A stretch of 64,000 nucleotides of DNA. It comes from Sulfurimonas denitrificans DSM 1251 (GTDB lineage Bacteria > Campylobacterota > Campylobacteria > Campylobacterales > Sulfurimonadaceae). Below, in pieces: positions 9,760 through 17,209 of this stretch. The position numbers and the translations under genes are program-made. Position 1 is the first letter of the stretch, and each line of letters opens with the position of its first letter. A model generated the notes under the pieces. The model was not told where the DNA came from and ran no database searches. It saw only the letters and a list, made by a program, of their open reading frames with translations. Location: contig NC_007575.1 in NCBI RefSeq assembly GCF_000012965.1, forward strand, positions 1,054,001 through 1,118,000, written 5' to 3'.

Positions 9760-11640
9760 TTATAAAGGAATTTTAAACGTTAATGATGTTCCGTTATTAT
9801 CAAAAAATATCACATCGGTTTTGAATCTGCTTTTTGCAAGAGTTTTAATAATATCCATCCCAATACCAGAACTTTGCTTCTTTCCTTTAAAGCCTATGCC
9901 GTTATCTGAAATTAAAACATTGATGAACTCTTTGTCTTGCGTGATTGTAAGTGTAATTTTGGGTGAACTTATGCTTTGAAAAGCATATTTGATAGAGTTG
10001 CTGACAAATTCATTGATGATGATGCCAAGAGTGATAGAGTGAGACGCACCTAGATAGATTTGTGTAGAATCTATCTCTTTTTGTATCTTTAAAACAGAAC
10101 TTGCCAAAAGATTATCTAAAAGAGCGCTAACATAGTGTTTTATCTCTAAGGTTTTGTGCAACTCATCTTGATGAAGTTTATCGTGAGCTAAAGAGATTGC
10201 ACTGATAGTATTGTGAATATCTTCTAGTGACTTTGATATATCTTCTTGGCAAGAGTGCAAAGAGACTATGCTTGAGATTACTTGAAGGTTATTTTTGACT
10301 CTGTGATCTAACTCTTGGTACAATAACTCTTTTTCTCTCTCCATCTCTTTTCGCATCGTTGTATCTCTGCTAATACCGTGGTAACCAATGATATTTCTAT
10401 TTTTATCATAGACCGCTTTTGAAACTACCTCTCCCCAAATAAAAGAGCCATCTTTGCACTTGTGTTGTACTTCAAAAATAGAATGAACATCGTGTACGGC
10501 TTGTTCTTGATTCTCTTGTCTTTGTTTAATTCGCTCCATGACAATAGCTACTCCCTCGGGCGTAAACATTTCAAAGACATGACGACCCACCAACTCTTCA
10601 GGTTTAAAGCCTAGTTTTTCTTCGACACTTGGACTGATATAGGTCAAAATATGATTACTGTTAGCTTTCCAAATCACATCTGTAACATCTTCAGTAAGTT
10701 CACGATAAAGTGTTTCACTGGCTTTGAGTTTTTTTTCTGCAAGTTTTCGGTACTTAATTTCTCGTCGCAAGAGATAAATCCAGTAACCAACTACTGCAAG
10801 TATCACAAGGAGCAAAAGAGCATATTTTACAAGTGTTTTAACATTTGTACTATTATCAATACTAAGCCAATGATAAAATATTGCATCAAACTCTTCTTTT
10901 GGGGTAGTTGCCATCGCTTTTGTCAAAATGGGAGCAAGTGGTTCGTTCCCTTTTGTTAGTGCAAATGCTTGATAGCTTACATACTCTGTTTGACCCGAAA
11001 AACGCAGTGTACTAAAATCATTTTTCCTCATAACAAAATCTACAATATTGGCATCACCTACATAAGCATCGGCTCTATCATCTGTCACCATTTCTAAAGC
11101 TTCTTTCGTACTAGAAGCCAGTACAAGCTGAATCTTTGGGTATTTATTTTTTATAAATTCTCCCATAAAATAGCCTTTTTCAACAACTACACGCTTATTT
11201 GAAAGCTGTTTTAAACTTCCTATAAAAGCACCTTTTTTATTATCCACAATAATAGTTGGTGCAATATGGTAGGGTTCACTAAAGGTAAGATATTTTGAAC
11301 GTTCAGGTGTTTTAACCGTGCTTGTGAGCATATCTAGTTCACCCTTTTGTGCAAGAGTAAGTAGCTCATCCCATGATTTGTTTTTTAGTATCTCAAAACG
11401 TACATCTAGTATCTTTTCAAGTTCATGAATATAATCTACAACAACACCTATGTGGTTGCCATTTTTATCTATCCACTCATAAGGTGCATAATTTGGATCC
11501 ATTCCAACAAGGATGCGAGGATTATCTATAAGCCACTGTTTTTCTTCTTGAGTGAGTCCTAATTGAGCTGATTTTTGGGCAATTGATGTTGTAGCAAAGA
11601 GATGAAAAGTAATAAGAAAAATAAAAAAAACAGTTCTCAT
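9760..11640 (-). CDS. Sensor histidine kinase with periplasmic solute-binding domain and PAS domain
   Basis: Residues 1-20 are a signal peptide/first membrane anchor. About 25-260 form an SBP_bac_3-type binding domain ('ILVGMDPNYAPYEWID', 'ELDMLTSTVKTPERSKYLTF'), followed by a membrane helix near 270-290, a PAS domain (about 310-430), and a HisKA_2 kinase core with the phospho-His box 'ELDHRVKNNLQVISSIVSLH' and an HATPase end ('NEFVSNSIKYAF', 'DNGIGF'). The start ATG at 11640 overlaps the TGA of the regulator gene, so the two are translationally coupled; an in-frame ATG 21 bases upstream is less likely. It probably senses an amino-acid-like or other small ligand. Its position upstream of tpsA on the same strand suggests control of that locus. 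Confidence 0.9.
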   Translation of the reverse strand: MRTVFFIFLITFHLFATTSIAQKSAQLGLTQEEKQWLIDNPRILVGMDPNYAPYEWIDKNGNHIGVVVDYIHELEKILDVRFEILKNKSWDELLTLAQKGELDMLTSTVKTPERSKYLTFSEPYHIAPTIIVDNKKGAFIGSLKQLSNKRVVVEKGYFMGEFIKNKYPKIQLVLASSTKEALEMVTDDRADAYVGDANIVDFVMRKNDFSTLRFSGQTEYVSYQAFALTKGNEPLAPILTKAMATTPKEEFDAIFYHWLSIDNSTNVKTLVKYALLLLVILAVVGYWIYLLRREIKYRKLAEKKLKASETLYRELTEDVTDVIWKANSNHILTYISPSVEEKLGFKPEELVGRHVFEMFTPEGVAIVMERIKQRQENQEQAVHDVHSIFEVQHKCKDGSFIWGEVVSKAVYDKNRNIIGYHGISRDTTMRKEMEREKELLYQELDHRVKNNLQVISSIVSLHSCQEDISKSLEDIHNTISAISLAHDKLHQDELHKTLEIKHYVSALLDNLLASSVLKIQKEIDSTQIYLGASHSITLGIIINEFVSNSIKYAFQSISSPKITLTITQDKEFINVLISDNGIGFKGKKQSSGIGMDIIKTLAKSRFKTDVIFFDNNGTSLTFKIPL

Positions 11641-12289
11641 CAAAGTCCATCCACTTTGCATCCAAATCCACCCAAATACTCAAAAATAGTATGGTTTAAT
11701 TTTTTCTTCAAACGATAAATAAGTCCTCTTTTTGTCGAATCATTCACGTATTCCTCACCCCAAATATAGTACTCAATCGTGTGCATGGGAACAAAGGAGC
11801 CTTTACTTAGATAACATATGTGAAAAAGTTGAGATTCTTGTTTTGAGAGAGTTATCTGCTCATTTTTATAAAAAAGCATCTGCGTTTCTTTGTTATAATA
11901 ATAATCAAATGTGAGATTTTTGCCTTTGATGGAGGCTGAAACTAGCATGAGTGTAGCACTTAAACACTCTCCTTAAAAGGCTTGGTAATATATGCAACGG
12001 GATGAGTTTGAAGTGCTTTTTCAACTATCTCATCATCGCCATAAGAAGTAAGATAAACGACACTAAAATCACTTATCTTTTTTAACTCTTTTATCACCTC
12101 TATGCCTGATTCATTGTCTTCAAGCTTGATATCACTGAGTATGATATCGGGTTTATTGGCATGAAAAAGTGCATGAGCATCTTCAAAATTTCCCACATGA
12201 CCCGTTACTTCAAAGCCTTTTTTTTCTAAAATTTTTGTAAGATCCAAAGCAATGAGAGGCTCATCTTCTATTATCATTACTTTATACAT
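11640..12289 (-). pseudogene. Response regulator (receiver plus OmpR/PhoB-type winged helix), frameshifted
   Basis: The frame 11960-12289 encodes a receiver domain with acidic pair E8-D9, phospho-acceptor D53 ('IILSDIKL') and 'YITKPFKE', then stops. The frame 11640-11948 encodes a winged-helix DNA-binding domain ('LSKQESQLFHICYL', 'KRGLIYRLKKKL'). Removing one AG from GAGAG (CTCTC on the plus strand, 11967-11971) joins them into one regulator of about 216 residues. As the sequence stands, the receiver ends early; the DNA-binding half could still be made alone from an internal ATG at 11948. It pairs with the kinase gene immediately downstream. Confidence 0.8.
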
Positions 12290-12343
12290 ACTGCCCTTTG
12301 CTAATTGAGATTTTTTCTAATAACAAATTTTAATAAAAATATT

Positions 12344-12600
12344 ACTCAACTTTCGCACTTAAATTCAAGTAATTCTTGAGTGATATTTTATAGTGTAGCA
12401 ATTATACTCATAAAATCTTTATTTCAATTTGTCATATTTTAAGCCTACATGTATAAATTTACCTACAATTGTGTTTATGAAAATAGACATAGATATAGGC
12501 TGTTTTTTTGTTAGTGCTGCTCGTATAAAAAGCCTTTTTTAGAAAAAAAACTGTAGCAGTTTTAGTTCTCACGCTCTCTCATGTGAAAACTAAATAAGAT
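12344..12600 (+). repeat. IS/MITE-like element, copy B
   Basis: Starts with the same 15 bases as copy A (12344-12358) and ends with the same 27 bases (12574-12600), in direct orientation. It contains no open frame of note. The right end carries the hairpin TTTAGTTCTCAC (12561-12572) with GTGAAAACTAAA (12583-12594), one mismatch. This element fills the gap between the response regulator promoter side and the small-protein operon. With copy A it brackets the secretion and two-component block. Confidence 0.6.
12561..12594 (-). terminator. Repeat-borne hairpin downstream of the small-protein operon
   Basis: Same stem as at 4518-4549, here with a 10-base loop. Read leftward it follows the 64-residue gene by about 27 bases and is followed, after about 10 bases, by an 8-T run (12543-12550). 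It may end the Fur-controlled operon. Confidence 0.4.
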
Positions 12601-12621
12601 AACTGATTTTGCAACTCCATT

Positions 12622-12816
12622 TTAATTTAATATCTGGATTTCAAACCCTTTTTCAAACTTGTATCTAATTTTATTGCAGTCAAGAATGTATTGAATATCT
12701 AAAAACTCATCTACTTCAAGCTCTTTTGCAGTTTTTATATTTACAACTCTGTTTTTTTTATTATCAAACTTAAAAGTAATAAATTTATTTATCTCATTGA
12801 TGATTTGCTGCGCCAT
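12622..12816 (-). CDS. Hypothetical 64-residue protein, third gene of Fur-box operon
   Basis: I do not recognise this protein. It is small and charged, with no signal peptide or membrane helix, one Cys ('DCNKIRYKFEKG'), and predicted strand-rich segments ('FITFKFDNKKNRVVNIKTA'). It starts at ATG 12816, 11 bases after the DUF2325 gene, behind 'gaggagt', a good ribosome binding site. Its operon position behind Fur-box-like sites suggests a role in iron limitation, but that is only context. Confidence 0.65.
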   Translation of the reverse strand: MAQQIINEINKFITFKFDNKKNRVVNIKTAKELEVDEFLDIQYILDCNKIRYKFEKGFEIQILN

Positions 12817-12827
12817 TTTTTACTCCT

Positions 12828-13160
12828 CTATTTATAGTTACATTTTGCATATTTATCACACTCAAAACAGTTCTGATTTTTCATAATTTTTATATATTCG
12901 TTATAAAGGCAGCTACTGTTGTTTTTTGAACACACTATTGGCAACTCTCTTTTTTTTGCTTCATTTCTAAAGTACTTCATAGCGTTGTGGTTTAAAAAAG
13001 AAGTTAGCATGACAACACATTCTATATCAATAGGTATGATTTTTTTGCATGTACTAGCTTTTTTTCTTGCATCCCAGTGGACTATTGACAAAACTCCAAG
13101 GCTCTTAAGGATTGACTCAATTGAGCTAATTTTATCTCCACCAATTACCAATACACTCAT
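12828..13160 (-). CDS. DUF2325 family protein with C-terminal Cys cluster
   Basis: The 110-residue sequence has the family pattern: 'VLVIGGDKISSIESILKSLG' start, 'VHWDARKK' (about 27-34), 'LTSFLNHNAM' and 'NEAKKRELPIVCSK'. The biochemical function of DUF2325 is not known to me. Unusual for so short a protein, it holds seven Cys (38, 48, 77, 84, 98, 101, 107), with a C-terminal CxxC-x5-C arrangement that could bind metal or an Fe-S cluster. It starts 9 bases after the preceding 54-residue gene and 11 bases before the next, so all three are one transcript, apparently under Fur control. Confidence 0.8.
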   Translation of the reverse strand: MSVLVIGGDKISSIESILKSLGVLSIVHWDARKKASTCKKIIPIDIECVVMLTSFLNHNAMKYFRNEAKKRELPIVCSKNNSSCLYNEYIKIMKNQNCFECDKYAKCNYK

Positions 13161-13169
13161 AATTTAGCC

Positions 13170-13334
13170 TTATCTCAGGGCTTGTGAAGCAAATTTACAT
13201 ATTTTAAAAGTGTCAATATGTGGATGACGCATTTTAAAGATTTTTGCTATTGGACAAACCAGTTTTTGATTTTTGGCAAATCCAGACTCTGCTATAAGTT
13301 TGTTAATTTCACTTTTTATTGATAAATCAGACAT
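13170..13334 (-). CDS. Hypothetical 54-residue protein, first gene of Fur-box operon
   Basis: A short gene with a strong ribosome binding site (AGGAG, read leftward about 8 bases before ATG 13334). The peptide is basic, starts 'MSDLSIKSEINKLIAESG' and has a C-terminal half rich in Lys, His and Ile with two Cys (27 and 46) and 'KMRHPHIDTFKICKF'. I do not recognise the family. It is the promoter-proximal gene of the operon and lies 16 bases from the nearest Fur-box-like site. Coding is supported by the tight spacing to DUF2325 and the RBS. Confidence 0.65.
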   Translation of the reverse strand: MSDLSIKSEINKLIAESGFAKNQKLVCPIAKIFKMRHPHIDTFKICKFASQALR

Positions 13335-13349
13335 TTAATATCTCCTATA

Positions 13350-13364
13350 TGATAATTGTTATCA
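13350..13364. promoter_or_regulatory. Fur-box-like site, promoter of small-protein operon
   Basis: TGATAATTGTTATCA matches the 7-1-7 Fur consensus at 13 of 14 symmetric positions. It lies 16 bases upstream of the first gene (13334, leftward), overlapping the probable promoter. Confidence 0.75.
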
Positions 13365-13401
13365 AAATAATATCAAAGAGGAGCTTAATATTTTCTGATT
13401 A

Positions 13402-13416
13402 TGATATTAATTATCA
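13402..13416. promoter_or_regulatory. Second Fur-box-like site of small-protein operon
   Basis: TGATATTAATTATCA matches 13 of 14 consensus positions. It is 37 bases from the first site. The pair lies between the glmU stop and the small-protein operon, so repression of the operon rather than of glmU is expected. Confidence 0.7.
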
Positions 13417-13453
13417 ATTTTAAAAGATATTGCTTATTTTAAGGTTCTTTATT

Positions 13454-14758
13454 TTATTTTTTAGCAAAAAATTTATAGTAAAAATCTTTTATAATCCTTG
13501 ACTTAGAAGCGCTCACCACAAGCTCACCGCTGTTTACTTTTCCGCTTCTTAGAGTTGTTCCAGCTGCTATCATTACATTGTCTTCTATTACTACAGGGGC
13601 AATTAACTGCGAGTCACTTCCGATGAAAACATTTTTGCCTATAACTGTTTTATATTTGTTTATGCCATCATAGTTACATGTAATAACCCCTGCGCCTATA
13701 TTTGTGCCCTCATCAACGGTTGCATCGCCTATGTAGCTCAAATGTCCTGCTTTTACACCTTTTAGGGTAGATTTTTTTATCTCTACAAAGTTTCCTATAT
13801 GAGTATCTTCAATATTTGAAGCAGGGCGTAGGTGTGCTAGAGGTCCAACATCTGAGTTTTTTACTATGCTATCTTCTATGACACTATGTGCTTTTATATG
13901 AGAGTTGATTATTTTTGACTCTCCTGTAATGCGGCATCCATTCTCAACAATACACTCACCTTCAAAAACAACACCCTCTTCAATATATATAGTTGAGGGG
14001 AGTTGCATAGTTACACCTGACTCCATTAGAGAGTTTTTAATTTTATCTTGCATAATAATTTCAGCATCAGATAGGTCTTTTTTTGAGTTTACACCTTTGT
14101 ACTCATTTTCATTGACTAAAAGCGGAGTTATTTTTATTCCATCATTTCTTGCCATTGAGATTATATCTGTTAGATAGTACTCCTCTTGGGCGTTGTTATT
14201 TTGTAAAAGAGGGATATATTTTTCTATAATTTTTTTAGAAAATGCGTATATCCCAGCATTTACACTCTGAACTTTTAACTCTTGTAGCGTTGCATCTTTT
14301 TGCTCTACTATTTTTTTTACTTCTGCATCTTCTATGATAACACGACCATAGCCACTTGGGTTTTGTAGATTAAAGATAGACATAACAACATCGCCTTGTG
14401 CTTCTAAAAACCCATCGAGAGAACTTTTTTCTACAAGTGGCATATCGCCGTTTAAAACTAATACTCTCTCATTTTTTATATTCACACCCTTCATAGCTCC
14501 GCCAGTTCCAGGAAAGTTTATAGCGTCTTGTGTTACAAAATTTATATCATTGAAGTAGCGGCTCATAGACTCTACTACAGCATCTCTTTGATGTGCTACT
14601 ACAACACTTACATCATCGCTTATCGCTCTTGAAGTTTTGATGATATAGTAAAGCATCTCTTTACCACAAATCGGGTGTAAAACCTTCGCTTTGGAGGATT
14701 TCATGCGGCTGCCTTTTCCCGCTGCTAATATAACTATACTAATTTTATTTTTATTCAT
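13454..14758 (-). CDS. glmU: Bifunctional GlmU: GlcN-1-P acetyltransferase / GlcNAc-1-P uridyltransferase
   Basis: Makes UDP-GlcNAc for peptidoglycan and LPS in the cytoplasm. The N-terminal pyrophosphorylase has the nucleotide-binding motif 'LAAGKGSRMKSSKAKVLH' (residues 12-29), and 'VLNGDMPL' and 'GTGGAMKG'. The C-terminal half is a left-handed beta-helix of hexapeptide repeats with 'HLRPASNIEDTHIGNFVEIK', 'IGAGVITCNYDG' and 'IGSDSQLIAPV'. Its 434 residues are slightly short of the E. coli protein, as in relatives. Upstream it diverges from motA with 141 bases between them. Confidence 0.96.
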   Translation of the reverse strand: MNKNKISIVILAAGKGSRMKSSKAKVLHPICGKEMLYYIIKTSRAISDDVSVVVAHQRDAVVESMSRYFNDINFVTQDAINFPGTGGAMKGVNIKNERVLVLNGDMPLVEKSSLDGFLEAQGDVVMSIFNLQNPSGYGRVIIEDAEVKKIVEQKDATLQELKVQSVNAGIYAFSKKIIEKYIPLLQNNNAQEEYYLTDIISMARNDGIKITPLLVNENEYKGVNSKKDLSDAEIIMQDKIKNSLMESGVTMQLPSTIYIEEGVVFEGECIVENGCRITGESKIINSHIKAHSVIEDSIVKNSDVGPLAHLRPASNIEDTHIGNFVEIKKSTLKGVKAGHLSYIGDATVDEGTNIGAGVITCNYDGINKYKTVIGKNVFIGSDSQLIAPVVIEDNVMIAAGTTLRSGKVNSGELVVSASKSRIIKDFYYKFFAKK

Positions 14759-14899
14759 AGTTGCTCTTTTTTTTAGTTAATAAAATTATATCTCTTAGCG
14801 GTTATATTTGAAATTAAAATATGAAAAATACCCTTTTAGTGTGGAGCCTAATATATTTTGTGGTATTATAAGCCCAATATTTTGCTATAAGGTATTTGA

Positions 14900-15664
14900 A
14901 TGGATTTAGGTACGGTCATAGGTATTGTTTTGATTATGGCACTTCTTTTAGGTGCTATGGCTATGGGTGTTGGTATTGGTCCGTATGTAGATATTCCCTC
15001 TGTATTAATTGTTATTGGTGGAAGTATCGGCGCACTGATGATATCATTTAAACCTTCGCAGATGAAATCTTTTGTTAAAATTTTTATGATAGCTATAAAA
15101 CCGCCACAAGAGGATAAAATAGAACTTATTAAAAAACTTGTACAGTTTTCAACCAAGGCAAGAAAAGATGGTATTTTAGCTCTTGAGAGTGAAGTTAACG
15201 ATGAACAAAATGCATTTTTAAAAAAAGGGCTCTCCATGGCAATTGATGGAAACGAGCCAGATAATATTAGAGAACTCTTAGAGATTGAGATGGAACAAAC
15301 AAGCACTAGACATAAGATGAATGGTTCAATCTTCTCTCAGTGGGCTGGATTAGCGGGAGCTATGGGTATGGTTGGAACGCTTATTGGTCTTGTTGCTATG
15401 CTTTTAAATATGGCGGACCCCTCTGCAATTGGTCCATCAATGGCAGTTGCCCTACTTACTACTATGTATGGTGCGATTATCGGAAACGTTGTCGGAAATC
15501 CAATTGCCAATATTTTAGGTATTAGAAATGATGAAGAGTCACTAGTTAAAGAGATGATTTTAACAGGAATAATGTCTATCCAATCAGGTGATGCACCAAG
15601 AGCATTAGAAGCAAAACTTTTAAGTTATTTAGCTCCAAATGAGCGTGTGAGTCAATTTAACTAA
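14900..15664 (+). CDS. motA: Flagellar motor stator protein MotA
   Basis: Inner-membrane stator subunit that forms the ion channel with MotB and drives flagellar rotation. The 254 residues show four membrane segments (about 4-24, 33-50, 150-172, 182-204), the cytoplasmic loop, and the conserved 'AGAMGMVGTLIGLVAML' and 'GPSMAVALLTTMYG' blocks. The ATG follows 'aagg'. The stop overlaps the motB start (TAATG), so the two are coupled. A TATTAT -10-like hexamer lies about 35 bases upstream of the start. Confidence 0.96.
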   Translation: MDLGTVIGIVLIMALLLGAMAMGVGIGPYVDIPSVLIVIGGSIGALMISFKPSQMKSFVKIFMIAIKPPQEDKIELIKKLVQFSTKARKDGILALESEVNDEQNAFLKKGLSMAIDGNEPDNIRELLEIEMEQTSTRHKMNGSIFSQWAGLAGAMGMVGTLIGLVAMLLNMADPSAIGPSMAVALLTTMYGAIIGNVVGNPIANILGIRNDEESLVKEMILTGIMSIQSGDAPRALEAKLLSYLAPNERVSQFN

Positions 15665-16455
15665 TGGCGAAAAAAAAGTGCCCAGATTGTCCTACATGTA
15701 TGCCAGAGTGGTTGGCAGCTTTTGGGGATTTAATGTCTCTGCTTTTATGTTTTTTCGTTCTTCTTCTATCAATGTCGAGCATGGATGCAAAAAAAGTATC
15801 TGAAGCTATTGGCTCACTATCAGGTGCGATGAGCGTTTTAGAAGGTGGCATAAAAACTGAAGTCTCAAAAAGACGTATCCAAGAATCAACTCCAATTGAG
15901 TCAACTGATGAGACTTCAGAGCAGGTAAATAGAATTTCAGCTGCTCTAAAAGAGATGAATGAGATACAAGAGGCACAGGCTTCTACGCAAGGAAGTGCTG
16001 CAGTAGTATCTTTAGAAGAGGCTCAAGATGGTTTTGTAATAGAACTTCCAGCATCTCTTCTTTTTAAACCAGGAAGTGCAGTTATACAAAATGAAGATTC
16101 ACTTCTGTTTTTAAAAAGAGTAGCGTTAATAATTGGCGAGCTGCCAAATGAGACAACTCTAAGCGTATGTGGTCATACTGATGATCAAGGTCCAAGCGTA
16201 AAGGGTCCATATAAAGATAACTGGGAACTCTCATCAGCTAGAGCTATATCTGTATTACAAGAGTTGCTTTTAGATGGAGTAGATCCAAAGCGCATAAGTG
16301 CTGCTGGATATGCAGAGTTCTCTCCAAAGGCAACAAATGCAACGGAGAGTGGAAGAGAACAAAACCGCAGAGTTGAACTTCGTTTTTATGCTGGTAAAAA
16401 CGCAGATAAATCAAAAGTACAACAGAGTGTTTTAGATAGGGCAGCAGCTCAATAA
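15664..16455 (+). CDS. motB: Flagellar motor stator protein MotB
   Basis: Peptidoglycan-anchored stator partner of MotA. Residues 15-38 form the single membrane helix with the proton-binding Asp in 'FGDLMSLLLCFFVLL'. After a plug/linker, residues about 115-245 form an OmpA-type peptidoglycan-binding domain ('LLFKPGSAVI', 'VCGHTDDQGP', 'RAISVLQELLLDG', 'NRRVELRF'). The very N-terminus carries two Cys pairs (KKCPDCPTC), also seen in relatives. Start and stop overlap motA and fliP by TAATG junctions. Confidence 0.95.
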   Translation: MAKKKCPDCPTCMPEWLAAFGDLMSLLLCFFVLLLSMSSMDAKKVSEAIGSLSGAMSVLEGGIKTEVSKRRIQESTPIESTDETSEQVNRISAALKEMNEIQEAQASTQGSAAVVSLEEAQDGFVIELPASLLFKPGSAVIQNEDSLLFLKRVALIIGELPNETTLSVCGHTDDQGPSVKGPYKDNWELSSARAISVLQELLLDGVDPKRISAAGYAEFSPKATNATESGREQNRRVELRFYAGKNADKSKVQQSVLDRAAAQ

Positions 16456-17195
16456 TGTTTAGAATTTTTCTCTCTATTTTAATGTTAAGTGCAATCTCTC
16501 TTTTTGGGGCAGATAGTGTTGCTATTCCTACTATGAACTTTGAACTCTCAGCGCCAAAAACACCAGAGCAGTTGGTAAGCTCACTAAATGTTCTTGTCCT
16601 CTTAACACTTCTTTTTTTAGCACCGAGTATGGTGCTTGTTATGACAACTTTTACAAGGTTTGTTATTGTATTTGGTTTTTTACGACAAGCTCTAGGCACT
16701 CAACAAGTTCCTCCTACTCAGCTATTAGTTATGCTTGGTATGATTTTGACATTTTTTGTAATGGAACCTGTTGGAATAAAAGCTTATGAAGATGGAATAA
16801 AACCATATATAGAAGAGAAAATAGGGTACGAAGAGGCGTTTGATAAAACAGCTCTTCCATTTAAAAACTTTATGATTAGAAATACAAGAGAGAAAGATTT
16901 AGCACTTTTTTTTAGAATAAGAAAGATGCAAAATCCTACAACAATAGCTGAAGTACCTCTCTCTATCATCATTCCAGCTTTTGTTATAAGTGAATTAAAG
17001 ACAGCTTTTGAGATAGGTTTTTTGTTGTTTTTACCATTTTTGGTAATTGATATGGTTGTGGCATCAATCCTTATGTCCATGGGTATGATGATGTTGCCGC
17101 CAGTTATGATAGCTCTGCCCTTTAAGATACTCATTTTTATTCTTATAGATGGATGGAATCTGCTTATTGGCAATCTTATAGCGTCAATTAAATAG
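16455..17195 (+). CDS. fliP: Flagellar type III export protein FliP
   Basis: Core membrane component of the flagellar export gate. It has 246 residues, a cleavable signal peptide (about 1-19) as known for FliP, and conserved blocks 'LLFLAPSMVLVMTTFTRF', 'LRQALGTQQVPPTQLLVML' and 'VIDMVVASILMSMGMMMLPP'. Translation is coupled to motB by a TAATG overlap. Its inclusion with motAB in one operon is a local feature; fliOQR are not nearby. Confidence 0.95.
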   Translation: MFRIFLSILMLSAISLFGADSVAIPTMNFELSAPKTPEQLVSSLNVLVLLTLLFLAPSMVLVMTTFTRFVIVFGFLRQALGTQQVPPTQLLVMLGMILTFFVMEPVGIKAYEDGIKPYIEEKIGYEEAFDKTALPFKNFMIRNTREKDLALFFRIRKMQNPTTIAEVPLSIIIPAFVISELKTAFEIGFLLFLPFLVIDMVVASILMSMGMMMLPPVMIALPFKILIFILIDGWNLLIGNLIASIK

Positions 17196-17209
17196 ATAAA
17201 GTAGATAAA

